From positions 1-31,274 of the forward strand of contig JAFAAS010000125.1 of NCBI GenBank assembly GCA_023426435.1: a stretch of DNA of 31,274 bases, read 5' to 3'. The position numbers were made by a program, and so were the translations under genes. How positions within the stretch are numbered: position 1 is the first letter of the stretch; the number at the start of each line of letters is the position of its first letter. Shown here in pieces: positions 1 to 7,746 of this stretch. The stretch comes from Verrucomicrobiota bacterium. Lineage in GTDB: Bacteria > Verrucomicrobiota > Verrucomicrobiia > Opitutales > Opitutaceae. The notes beneath the pieces were generated by a model. That model had not been told where the DNA came from. It ran no database searches and worked only from the letters and a program-made list of their open reading frames with translations.

Positions 1-3000
1 ACGCCGCCATCGGCATCGCCACCGCGCTCGATCACATCGAAACCAAGATCGCGACGCTGACCGCTCGCGCGACCTCCGGCGGCATCTTCCTCCTCGAAAC
101 CGACGCTCTTACGATCGACGACGTCGAAATCACGATCTCCGAAGTCCAGCCCGACGCCACGCTCGTCACCCGCGTTGACGCCAACCAATCCGACGTCCGC
201 ACCACTTCCGGCGACGGCTCCATCGTCCTCCGCACGCTGAACGGCGACATCATCCTCAATGACGGCACCGCCGCCGCCGATGACACCGCGATCTCCGCGC
301 ACGGCACCGGCCTTATCCTCATCGAAGCGATCGGTGCTGGCACGAGCATCACGTCCAATGCCGACATCCATTCCGGCACCGGCCACATCACGCTAATCGC
401 CGCAAACAACATCGCCCTCACCGACAGCGCCGACGTCACGACCTCCGGCGTGGGCTCGATCGACCTCATCGCCGCCACCGGCTCAATCACCCAACACGAC
501 AACAGCCGCCTCATCTCTGCCGACGGCGACATCCGCCTCCACGCGCACATCGACCTCCTCCTCGGCGGCCTCACCACGAACGCCAACGCTTCCCTGATCG
601 CCTTCACCGGTTCGATCCTCGACAACGGCGACGCCTTCCACGGTGAAGACATCATCGCCAACGGTCTCCGCCTCGACGCCGCCATCGGCATCGGAACCGC
701 GACCGATCACATCGAAACGAAGATCGCGACCGTCACGGCCCACGCGACTTCCGGCGGCATTTATCTGCACGAAACCGACGGCTTCATCGTCGACGACGTC
801 GCGGTCACGATCTCCGAAGTTCAATCCGACGCCACGCTCGTCACGCGCACCGACGCGTCGCAATCCGACATCCGCACCACCTCCGGCAACGGTAACATCG
901 TGATCTGGACGAGCACCGGCGCCATCGTCCTCAACGACGGCACCGCCACGCTCGACAACACCGCGATCTCCGCCCACGGCACCGGCAACATCCGCATCGA
1001 AGGCGCCGCCACCACGACGACCTTCACCTCCAACGCCGACATCGTTTCGACCACCGGCCACATCACTATCCTCGTCGGTCACGACATCGCTTTCACCGCG
1101 ACCGCCGATGTCACCACCGCCGGCTCCGGCACGATCAACATCGTTTCCGCCACCGGTTCGATCACCCAACACGACAACAGCCGCTTCATCTCTGCCGACG
1201 GCGACATCCGCCTCCACGCCCACATCGACCTCCTCCTCGGCGGCCTCACCACGAACGCGAACGCTTCGCTCGTCACCACCACCGGTTCGATCTTCGACAA
1301 CGGCGACGCCTTCCACGGCGAGGACATCATCGCCAACGGCCTCCGCATTAACGCCGCCATCGGCATCGGTCGTTCGACCGATCACCTCGAACTTCTCGTC
1401 ACGACCCTGACCGCTCGTGCGACTTCCGGCGGCATGTTTTTCACCGAAACCGATACGATCGTCATCGACGACGTGGAAGTGACCATCAGCGAGGTGCAAT
1501 CCGACGCCACGCTCGTCGAGCGCACCGATGCCTTGCAGTCCGATCTCCGCGTCGCCGCCGGCAACGCTTCGATCGTGCTCCGCGTCCTCGATGGCGACAT
1601 CGATCTCCACGACGGCTACGCCCTCACGGACAACACCGCGATCTTCGCGCACGGCTTGGGCAACATCCTCATCGATGCGCGCTCCCGCTCAAGCGTCGCC
1701 GCCGTGAAGGCCGACATCGTTTCCGAACGCGGCCACATCAGCGTGCTGGTCGGACACGACATCTGGTTCATCTACGCCGCCGACATCCGCACGGCCGACA
1801 CCGGCTCGATCAACGTGGCGTCCGACACCGGCAGCGTTCGCCAGGACGACTTCAGCCGCTTCGAAGCGGAGCTCGGTGACATCCGCGTGGTCGCCCATCA
1901 TGACATCGTGCTTGGCGGCGTAACGACCACCGCGCGCGTGGCCCTGACCGCCACGAACGGCTCGATCCTCGATGCTGGCGATCTTGGCGGCGAAGACATC
2001 GTCGCCGCGACCGCCCGCCTCTCCGCCGGCAACGGCATCGGCGGAATGCTCGACGCCATCGAAACGCGCGTGGATATCCTCGCCGCGAGCGCTCACGGCG
2101 GCGGCATCTTCATCCTCGAAACCGACGACCTGGTCGTGGACGACGTCGCCGCTTCCATCTGGGAAGTCTGGCACAACGCGTCGGTGCATCCTCTCGTCGA
2201 GTCCACGCGCTCCGACGTTTATACCGCGTCTGGCGACGGCAGCATCGTGCTGCGCACGCTTGCTGGCAGCATCACGCTCAATCCAGGCAGCGTCGACGGC
2301 TTCGGTCCGAACTCCGTGGTCCGCGCCCACGGCAACGGCCACATTCTCGTCCAATCGCTCGGCACCGGTCACGACATCATCGTGGCCTCCGACATCGCCT
2401 CCACCACCGGTGCAATCACGTTGATCGCGAGCGGCTCGATCGTCTTCACGCCGGGTGTCAACGTCCACACCGGCGGCAACGCGTCGATCGAAGCGATCGC
2501 GCAGGGTGGGCGAGTGGAGCAAACCGATCACAACCGCTTCATCACGGAACACGGCGACATTCGCGTGTGGGCTCTCAGCGACGTTTTCCTCGGCGGCATC
2601 ACCACGCTCGCCAACGCCTCCGTGCATGCGACGAACGGATCGATCTTCGATACCGGCAACGTTGGCGGCGAAGACATCATCGCGACCGGCGCCTGGCTCA
2701 ACGCCGGCATCGGCGTCGGCACTGCGGACGATCGTCTCGAACTGCGCGTCGATGTCCTGACGAGCCGGGCCACGGCCGGCGGTATCCATATTCTGGAAAC
2801 CGACAATCTCGTCGTCGGCGACGTGACGCTGAAGACTTGGCGCGTCTCCGAGACCTCCGTGGGTTCTCAAGTGATCGATACCCAATCCGATCTTCGCACC
2901 ACCGCCGGAAACGGCAGCATCTCCCTCGAAACGATCGACGGCAGCATCACGCTGCTCGATGGCTCGCGTCCCGCCGATGATACCGCCGTGGCCGCCGATG

Positions 3001-4232
3001 GCTCCGGCTCCGTTACCATCGTGGTGGGCGGCGACGACTCGGCGCTCGCGATTCACGCCGATGTTCGCACCGGCTCGGGCACGGTATCCTTTGTCCTCCG
3101 CGGCGATCGCGCCACGCTGCTGCTCGACGCCGACATTCGCGCCGGATCCAGCCCGCTTTCACTCTCGGTCCCGGGCGGCATCACCATGACTTCTCGCGCC
3201 GATATCGTGACGGCCGGTGGCGACATCGAAATCACCGTCCAAAATGGCGACCTGATGATGGCCAGCGGCGCAACGATCGCCAGTGGCGGCGGCGACATCC
3301 GCCTCTTCGTTCGCGGCTCGTTCGACGTCAGCATCGTCGACGCCGGCACCGGCGCTCTCGATCTGGTGGTGAACGGCTCGGTGCGCGACAACCACGATGA
3401 CGACGCCGACAACTTCACCGCTGCCTCGGCGACCGTTCGCATCGATGGCGATTTCGGCGCGCGCGAAGACCTGATCGATACCGCCTTCGGTCTCCTCGAT
3501 CTGATCGTTTACGGATCGCGCGGAGCGTTTGTGGAAGAAACCGATTCGCTGCACGTCACCAACTTCCGCGTGCCGAACGCGCCGGCCGAGCTTCACGCGG
3601 GCGGCTCGATGACGATCGACGCGTTCGTCGTCACTGCGCCCGCCGGCGACATCAAGGTTTCGGCCGGTGACCACCTCACGATCATCGAAGGCCAGGCGCT
3701 CGCCTTCGCGGGCGGTGTGAGCTTCAAGGCAGACAGCAATGCCGACGGTGTCGGCCGACTCACATTCGGCCGCAGCTTCAACTTCTTCGCCGCCCCGAGC
3801 GCGATGATCGAGCTGACTGGTGCGGGCATTACGGTCGGCGACCGCAATTTCTCCTTCGCGGAAATGAAGTTCGGCGGCGAGATCACTCCGATTCCGGATC
3901 TGGTAAACGCCAACGCCGTCGCCTTCACCACGCCCGAACGCCTTGGCGATCTCGTGTTCGTCTCTTCCGACCTTCGCTCGACGGAAACGCTCGTGGGCTA
4001 CACCTCATCGTTCGTGTTCGTTTACCTGGCGCCTTCGCCGGCATCGTTCACGTATTCCGCATTGCAGTCGGTGCTCTCGTTCGCCTCCTGGCATAGCCTC
4101 TTCACAACAAGCGCCGGGCTCACCGTCTTCCGCGGCGCGCTCGCGAGTTCCGGCCTGTTGCTGGCCTACGCTTCCGACATCACCACCGATATCGTGCTTC
4201 TCTTCGCGCTACGCAGCCTCGGAGCGCTCTGA
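1..4232 (+). CDS. Giant repetitive beta-strand-rich surface or secreted protein, 5' end missing
   Basis: The frame is open from base 3, so the gene begins upstream of the window; about 1409 residues are visible. The first ~1030 visible residues are tandem 225-residue units rich in Gly, Asp, Thr, Ala, Ile and Val, with recurring phrases such as GSITQHDNSRF, GDIRLHAHIDLLLGG and GEDIIANGLR. Alternating short hydrophobic strands and Gly/Asp/Asn turns are typical of filamentous-haemagglutinin-like beta-helices, so an elongated extracellular fibre is my inference. The last ~380 residues carry shorter, more divergent strand repeats and end in a fairly hydrophobic tail. I see no PEP-CTERM, LPXTG or autotransporter barrel at the C-terminus. 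The N-terminus, which would hold the export signal, is not visible. No specific function can be assigned. A minus-strand ExeA/GspB-like pair lies immediately downstream. Confidence 0.85.
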   Translation, partial: AAIGIATALDHIETKIATLTARATSGGIFLLETDALTIDDVEITISEVQPDATLVTRVDANQSDVRTTSGDGSIVLRTLNGDIILNDGTAAADDTAISAHGTGLILIEAIGAGTSITSNADIHSGTGHITLIAANNIALTDSADVTTSGVGSIDLIAATGSITQHDNSRLISADGDIRLHAHIDLLLGGLTTNANASLIAFTGSILDNGDAFHGEDIIANGLRLDAAIGIGTATDHIETKIATVTAHATSGGIYLHETDGFIVDDVAVTISEVQSDATLVTRTDASQSDIRTTSGNGNIVIWTSTGAIVLNDGTATLDNTAISAHGTGNIRIEGAATTTTFTSNADIVSTTGHITILVGHDIAFTATADVTTAGSGTINIVSATGSITQHDNSRFISADGDIRLHAHIDLLLGGLTTNANASLVTTTGSIFDNGDAFHGEDIIANGLRINAAIGIGRSTDHLELLVTTLTARATSGGMFFTETDTIVIDDVEVTISEVQSDATLVERTDALQSDLRVAAGNASIVLRVLDGDIDLHDGYALTDNTAIFAHGLGNILIDARSRSSVAAVKADIVSERGHISVLVGHDIWFIYAADIRTADTGSINVASDTGSVRQDDFSRFEAELGDIRVVAHHDIVLGGVTTTARVALTATNGSILDAGDLGGEDIVAATARLSAGNGIGGMLDAIETRVDILAASAHGGGIFILETDDLVVDDVAASIWEVWHNASVHPLVESTRSDVYTASGDGSIVLRTLAGSITLNPGSVDGFGPNSVVRAHGNGHILVQSLGTGHDIIVASDIASTTGAITLIASGSIVFTPGVNVHTGGNASIEAIAQGGRVEQTDHNRFITEHGDIRVWALSDVFLGGITTLANASVHATNGSIFDTGNVGGEDIIATGAWLNAGIGVGTADDRLELRVDVLTSRATAGGIHILETDNLVVGDVTLKTWRVSETSVGSQVIDTQSDLRTTAGNGSISLETIDGSITLLDGSRPADDTAVAADGSGSVTIVVGGDDSALAIHADVRTGSGTVSFVLRGDRATLLLDADIRAGSSPLSLSVPGGITMTSRADIVTAGGDIEITVQNGDLMMASGATIASGGGDIRLFVRGSFDVSIVDAGTGALDLVVNGSVRDNHDDDADNFTAASATVRIDGDFGAREDLIDTAFGLLDLIVYGSRGAFVEETDSLHVTNFRVPNAPAELHAGGSMTIDAFVVTAPAGDIKVSAGDHLTIIEGQALAFAGGVSFKADSNADGVGRLTFGRSFNFFAAPSAMIELTGAGITVGDRNFSFAEMKFGGEITPIPDLVNANAVAFTTPERLGDLVFVSSDLRSTETLVGYTSSFVFVYLAPSPASFTYSALQSVLSFASWHSLFTTSAGLTVFRGALASSGLLLAYASDITTDIVLLFALRSLGAL
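3..3090 (+). repeat. Tandem 675-bp repeat array inside the giant gene
   Basis: Anchored on the codons for (A/S)(A/G)xGIG, units begin at 3, 678, 1353, 2025 and 2703, so spacings are 675, 675, 672 and 678 bases, all multiples of three. Units beginning at 3, 678 and 1353 are nearly identical at the DNA level over long stretches (compare 471-690 with 1146-1365). The units at 2025 and 2703 are recognisable mainly at the protein level, and the last fades into unrelated short repeats near 3090. The array certainly continues upstream of the window. Confidence 0.9.
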
Positions 4233-4287
4233 AGGATCCAGCACGGCGTCCCGCAACCCGCATTGGGATTCGCATGCGACGGTGGCC

Positions 4288-4314
4288 GTCACTCTTCGCT
4301 TCGCTCAGAGTGAC
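4288..4314. repeat. Palindromic intergenic element between convergent genes
   Basis: The 8-base arms GTCACTCT (4288-4295) and AGAGTGAC (4307-4314) are perfect inverted repeats around an 11-base loop containing TCGCTTCGCTC. A second small hairpin, GACGG-TGG-CCGTC, lies at 4278-4290 and overlaps the left arm, so the two structures are mutually exclusive. The element sits in the 94-base gap between two convergent genes. There is no T-run on either side, so it is not a classical intrinsic terminator. Its core resembles the TCTGAGCGAAGCGAAGA-type dispersed palindromes I recall from many genomes; this is recollection, not a search result. Confidence 0.5.
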
Positions 4315-4326
4315 CCACAAGTTTCG

Positions 4327-5001
4327 TCAGAACGACTTCTCGTAAGTCATTCCGTCGGCGTCGGCAAAGACGAGGCGGTTCGATTCGACCCGCACGAGCT
4401 TCACTCCGAGTCCGCGATCCACGACGTCGTTCACTCGATAAACACGATCGTTCATCAACACTTTGCTGTCGGCGCCGGACGACCGAATTCCAGTCACACG
4501 AATCGCATCGACGAAGGCCTGCACCTGCTCCGTCACCGTCGGTCCAGCGATCGGCGGAATCGCGATCGGCGTCGGCGGAGCCGCAGGAACTTCCGTCGCT
4601 CCGATCGGAGTGGTGGCGCCGGAATCAGCAACTGCAACGGCCGGCAGTTCCGCTCCGCCCGTTGCCAGCGCGCCGGAAGACGCGGGCGTCTCCGCGGGTT
4701 TTGAGACCATCGGCGCGACGATCACCGGACTGGACATCTCGGCGGAAACGGGTGGGGGAGCGGCTTTCGCGATCGGTGTGCGCTCGGGTTGGTCAGAGGG
4801 GCGATTGAGCAACACGACCGTGATCACAACGGAAACGACCACGAGCGTCGCGGCACCTGCGCCGATCACGATCCAGGTTTGCGCGGTCGATGGTTTCGGG
4901 CGCGAACGCATCGAACCTTCGCCCGATTCCGTTCCGGCCGCGGCCTGCTGTTCATGCTGCCGGCGTTGCGCCTTCTTCAAAGCTTCGTTGATGAGACTCA
5001 T
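4327..5001 (-). CDS. GspB-like general secretion pathway membrane protein
   Basis: The 224-residue product begins MSLINEALKKAQ, the characteristic opening of GspB/ExeB-type proteins that partner ExeA-type ATPases. A basic cytoplasmic segment is followed by one membrane helix (about residues 37-60), a long Pro/Ala/Thr-rich periplasmic linker, and a C-terminal domain (about 160-224) containing VTGIRSSGADSKVLMNDRVY, like the T2SS GspB C-terminal domain. In the family the pair acts in assembling the secretin or binding the cell wall. I chose the ATG at 5001; a TTG three codons upstream at 5010 overlaps the stop of the preceding ATPase gene but would add residues before the conserved N-terminus. 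The start lies 5 bases after the ATPase stop, so the two are very probably co-transcribed. Confidence 0.8.
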   Translation of the reverse strand: MSLINEALKKAQRRQHEQQAAAGTESGEGSMRSRPKPSTAQTWIVIGAGAATLVVVSVVITVVLLNRPSDQPERTPIAKAAPPPVSAEMSSPVIVAPMVSKPAETPASSGALATGGAELPAVAVADSGATTPIGATEVPAAPPTPIAIPPIAGPTVTEQVQAFVDAIRVTGIRSSGADSKVLMNDRVYRVNDVVDRGLGVKLVRVESNRLVFADADGMTYEKSF

Positions 5002-5006
5002 CGCAA

Positions 5007-5822
5007 TCAATCGGTGAGGTTCTGCATGTCGCGCGCGGCGCGGCGGACGTCCCAGTAAGTCACTTCGTCGGAATCGCGAATGAACGCGGCTAACAATGCT
5101 TTGTCACAGAGATTGTTCACGATGCGCGGGATTCCCTTGCTGATGCGATGGATCGATCGCAGGGCCCAACGCGTGAAGCTCGGCCGGCCGGTGCCGCCGG
5201 CGAGCGTGAGGCGGTGTTGCACATAATGCTGCACGTCGTTCTGCGACAGCGGGTGGAGTTCGTAGTGCACCAGGATTCGTTGCCGCAGTTGTCGCAGCTC
5301 CTCGCGCGCGAGCACGCTTTTCAACTCCGGCTGGCCCATCAGCACGATTTGCAGGAGCTTCTGTTTGTCCGTTTCCAAGTTGGACAGCAGGCGGATTTGC
5401 TCGAGCACGTCGAACTTCAGGTTCTGCGCTTCGTCGATGATCAACACGATATCGCGTCCCTTCTCGATCCGTTCCAACAGCACCCGATTGATCTGGCCGA
5501 CGAGATCGTGCTGGCTGCGGCCGAACTTCGTTTCGCCGAGCTCGGTCAGGATCGCCTTCAACATCTGCGTTTCGGTGACGCGCGGATTGAGGATCAACGC
5601 GGTGTCGTAATGCGCCGGATCCAGCTCGTTCAGGAAGCGCCGACACAGTGTCGTTTTGCCGCAACCGACTTCGCCGACCAGGACGATGAAGCCCTTCTTT
5701 TCCGCCACGCCATACTTGAGGTGTTGCAGCGCCTCCTGATGAGTTGGACTGAGATAAAGAAAGCGCGGGTCGGGGGTGATGTTGAACGGCATCTCCTTGA
5801 ACCCGTAATACGCCTGATACAT
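5007..5822 (-). CDS. ExeA/GspA-like AAA ATPase of the general secretion pathway
   Basis: This 271-residue protein starts MYQAYYGFKEMPFNITPDPR, the usual N-terminus of ExeA/MshM-type ATPases. Walker A is GEVGCGKTT at residues 50-58 and Walker B is IVLIIDEAQ at about 125-133, followed by a sensor region and a C-terminal helical part with GIPRIVNNLCDKALL. Family members are AAA+ ATPases that work with a GspB-type membrane protein to insert the type II secretin through peptidoglycan, or serve in MSHA-type pili. It is shorter than ExeA of Aeromonas and lacks a peptidoglycan-binding C-terminus, so it resembles the MshM/ExeA ATPase core only. AGGCGG five bases before the ATG is a reasonable ribosome-binding site. 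It is the first gene of the pair with the GspB-like gene. Confidence 0.85.
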   Translation of the reverse strand: MYQAYYGFKEMPFNITPDPRFLYLSPTHQEALQHLKYGVAEKKGFIVLVGEVGCGKTTLCRRFLNELDPAHYDTALILNPRVTETQMLKAILTELGETKFGRSQHDLVGQINRVLLERIEKGRDIVLIIDEAQNLKFDVLEQIRLLSNLETDKQKLLQIVLMGQPELKSVLAREELRQLRQRILVHYELHPLSQNDVQHYVQHRLTLAGGTGRPSFTRWALRSIHRISKGIPRIVNNLCDKALLAAFIRDSDEVTYWDVRRAARDMQNLTD

Positions 5823-5934
5823 GCGAGCCGCCTAGGGTGCGTTCGTCGGAAAAAAAGGCACGACAAAAACCGGCCGCGTTCCGCGAGGCGCAACGGCGGC
5901 TGCAGGACGATGTCTGGAAAAGATTTGCGCGCTT

Positions 5935-6246
5935 GTGACGCGTGTCGTTCATCTCGCACTCGCCGTGTTTCTCCGTCGTTTCGTCATCGCGCTCTACCTG
6001 ATCGTGTTCCTCGCCATCGGCGCGGCGTCGGGCGTGTATTTCCTGCAGGCGCGGGAGGAATATAACCGTCTGCGCGGCATCGAGGCCGAAAATCGCCGCC
6101 GGCTCGCCGAAGCCGAGGCCCGGTTGCGCGAGCAGGAAAAAATCCTCGAACGCCTGCGCACCGATCCGGTCTACGTCGAAAAGGTGATCCGCCGCCGGCT
6201 CGGCTACGCCAAGCCCGACGAGTTCATCTTCCGCTTCGAGGACTAA
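5935..6246 (+). CDS. Septum formation initiator family protein (FtsB/DivIC-like)
   Basis: The 103-residue product has a short basic N-terminus, one membrane helix (about residues 16-38), a coiled coil (about 40-75, including ENRRRLAEAEARLREQEKI) and the C-terminal block DPVYVEKVIRRRLGYAKPDE. That block is diagnostic for FtsB/DivIC, which joins FtsL and FtsQ in the divisome. The start is GTG at 5935; no ATG exists in frame near the membrane helix. It is transcribed divergently from the ExeA-like gene across 112 bases that hold runs of A but no promoter I can defend. Its stop lies 16 bases before the next gene, suggesting an operon with the nucleotidyltransferase. Confidence 0.85.
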   Translation: MTRVVHLALAVFLRRFVIALYLIVFLAIGAASGVYFLQAREEYNRLRGIEAENRRRLAEAEARLREQEKILERLRTDPVYVEKVIRRRLGYAKPDEFIFRFED

Positions 6247-6262
6247 TCCCTTCTTTCTGCCA

Positions 6263-7687
6263 ATGGCCCAGCAATCCCTGATCGATACGTTCAAACGCGC
6301 CGGACAAGGCCAGGTTTTTGCCTTTTTCGACCGCCTCGATGCCGCGCAACAACAGCGGCTGCTCGAAGAGGCGGCCGAGATCGACCTCGCCGAAATCGAT
6401 CGGCTGACGCGCACCTTGCTCGTCAAAGGCGCCGCGGCGGGCGTGAACCTCGACGGACTCGAGCCGGCCCCTTATGAACCGCTGCCGGAAAATGGCGGCA
6501 GCGCAGCCGATTGGGACGCCGCTCGCGCCGCGGGCGAGGAAGCGTTGCGCGCCGGTCGCGTCGCCGCCTTCACCGTGGCGGGCGGGCAGGGGACGCGCCT
6601 CGGTTACAACGGCCCCAAAGGAACCTTTCCTGTCACGCCGCTGAAACAGAAAACGCTGTTTCAAGTTTTCGCTGAAAAACTTCGCGCCGCCGGTCAGCGT
6701 TACGGCAAGCCGCTGCATTGGTTCATCATGACGAGCCATCAGAATCACGCGGCGACGGAGGCGTTCTTCGAGGAGAATAAATTCTTCGGGATGGATCGCG
6801 GTCGCGTGCACTTCTTCCGCCAGGGCCGGATGCCGGCGGTCGATTTCGAAGGACGCATTCTGCTCGAAACCTCCGGCTCGCTGGCGTTGTCGCCCGACGG
6901 GCATGGCGGTTCTCTGCGCGCGCTGGATCGCAGCGGCGCGCTCGATCTGATGAAGAGCGAGGGCATCGACGTTCTCAGCTACTTCCAAGTCGACAATCCG
7001 CTCGTGCGGTGCATCGACCCCGCCTTCATCGGCTGGCATCTCCGCCGCGGTTCGGAGATGTCGAGCAAGATGGTGCCGAAAGCGTATCCCGAGGAAAAGC
7101 TCGGTCACTTTTGCGTGCAGAACGGCCGCCTGGTCGTCGTCGAGTATTCCGATTTGCCGATGGCGATGCAGAAGGAAACGGATGCGAGCGGAAAGCTGCG
7201 CTACATCGCCGGCAGCATCGCGATCCACGTGCTCGATCGCGAATTCATCCGGCGGATGGCGCGCGCGGGTTCGGATCTCGCGCTGCCCTTTCATCGGGCG
7301 GACAAAAAGATCCCTACCATCGATGCGAAGGGCGACGCGGTGAAACCCGACAAACCGAACGGCGTGAAGTTCGAGATGTTCGTGTTCGATGCGCTGCCGT
7401 TTGCCAAAAATCCCGTGGTGATCGAAACGCGCCGCGCGGACGATTTTTCCCCCGTCAAGAATGCCGAGGGCGTCGATTCGCCGAAAACTTCGCGCGAGGA
7501 TCAGCTCCGCCAATACGCGCGCTGGCTGCGCGCGAATGGAGTTCAGCTCGACACCGATGCGACCGGGCTCCCGCCCTTCACCCTCGAGGTGTCGCCGCTC
7601 TTCGGATACGATGAGCCTTCGTTTGCGGACAGCTGGAAAAAGTTGTCGCCGAAGCCGGCCATCCGTGACGGGCTTTATCTCGAATGA
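6263..7687 (+). CDS. UDPGP-family UTP:sugar-1-phosphate uridylyltransferase (UAP1-like)
   Basis: The 474-residue protein has the UDPGP signature VAGGQGTRLGYNGPKG at about residues 105-120. It also has FEMFVFDALPFA near 370 and ETRRADDFSPVKNAEG near 390-406, which resemble eukaryotic-type UDP-N-acetylglucosamine pyrophosphorylase rather than bacterial GlmU or GalU. It probably makes UDP-GlcNAc or a related UDP-hexose from UTP and the sugar-1-phosphate; sequence alone does not fix the sugar. Length and motif order are complete. The stop overlaps a possible early start of the phosphohexomutase gene, so sugar-1-phosphate formation and activation are probably co-expressed. No clear Shine-Dalgarno sequence precedes the ATG. 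Confidence 0.85.
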   Translation: MAQQSLIDTFKRAGQGQVFAFFDRLDAAQQQRLLEEAAEIDLAEIDRLTRTLLVKGAAAGVNLDGLEPAPYEPLPENGGSAADWDAARAAGEEALRAGRVAAFTVAGGQGTRLGYNGPKGTFPVTPLKQKTLFQVFAEKLRAAGQRYGKPLHWFIMTSHQNHAATEAFFEENKFFGMDRGRVHFFRQGRMPAVDFEGRILLETSGSLALSPDGHGGSLRALDRSGALDLMKSEGIDVLSYFQVDNPLVRCIDPAFIGWHLRRGSEMSSKMVPKAYPEEKLGHFCVQNGRLVVVEYSDLPMAMQKETDASGKLRYIAGSIAIHVLDREFIRRMARAGSDLALPFHRADKKIPTIDAKGDAVKPDKPNGVKFEMFVFDALPFAKNPVVIETRRADDFSPVKNAEGVDSPKTSREDQLRQYARWLRANGVQLDTDATGLPPFTLEVSPLFGYDEPSFADSWKKLSPKPAIRDGLYLE

Positions 7688-7746
7688 TCCCGGCCGGCCG
7701 CGCTGACGTGTTGGACGCGCGGGAACGGACCGAATCGCTTCTCTCC

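Noticed and set aside
483..1652. Long minus-strand open frame (about 389 codons) antisense to the repeat gene
   Set aside because: It is a shadow created by the repeated GAC/ATC/GGC codon pattern. The translation is low-complexity (Val/Asp/Gly/Glu) and repeats with the same 225-codon period as the sense frame.
1689..3056. Minus-strand open frame of about 455 codons in the repeat gene
   Set aside because: Same codon-pattern shadow; composition is dominated by Gly, Asp, Val, Arg and His with no recognisable domain, while the sense frame is a coherent repeat protein.
3..3090. CRISPR-like array
   Set aside because: The repeats are 675-base coding units in one reading frame without spacers.
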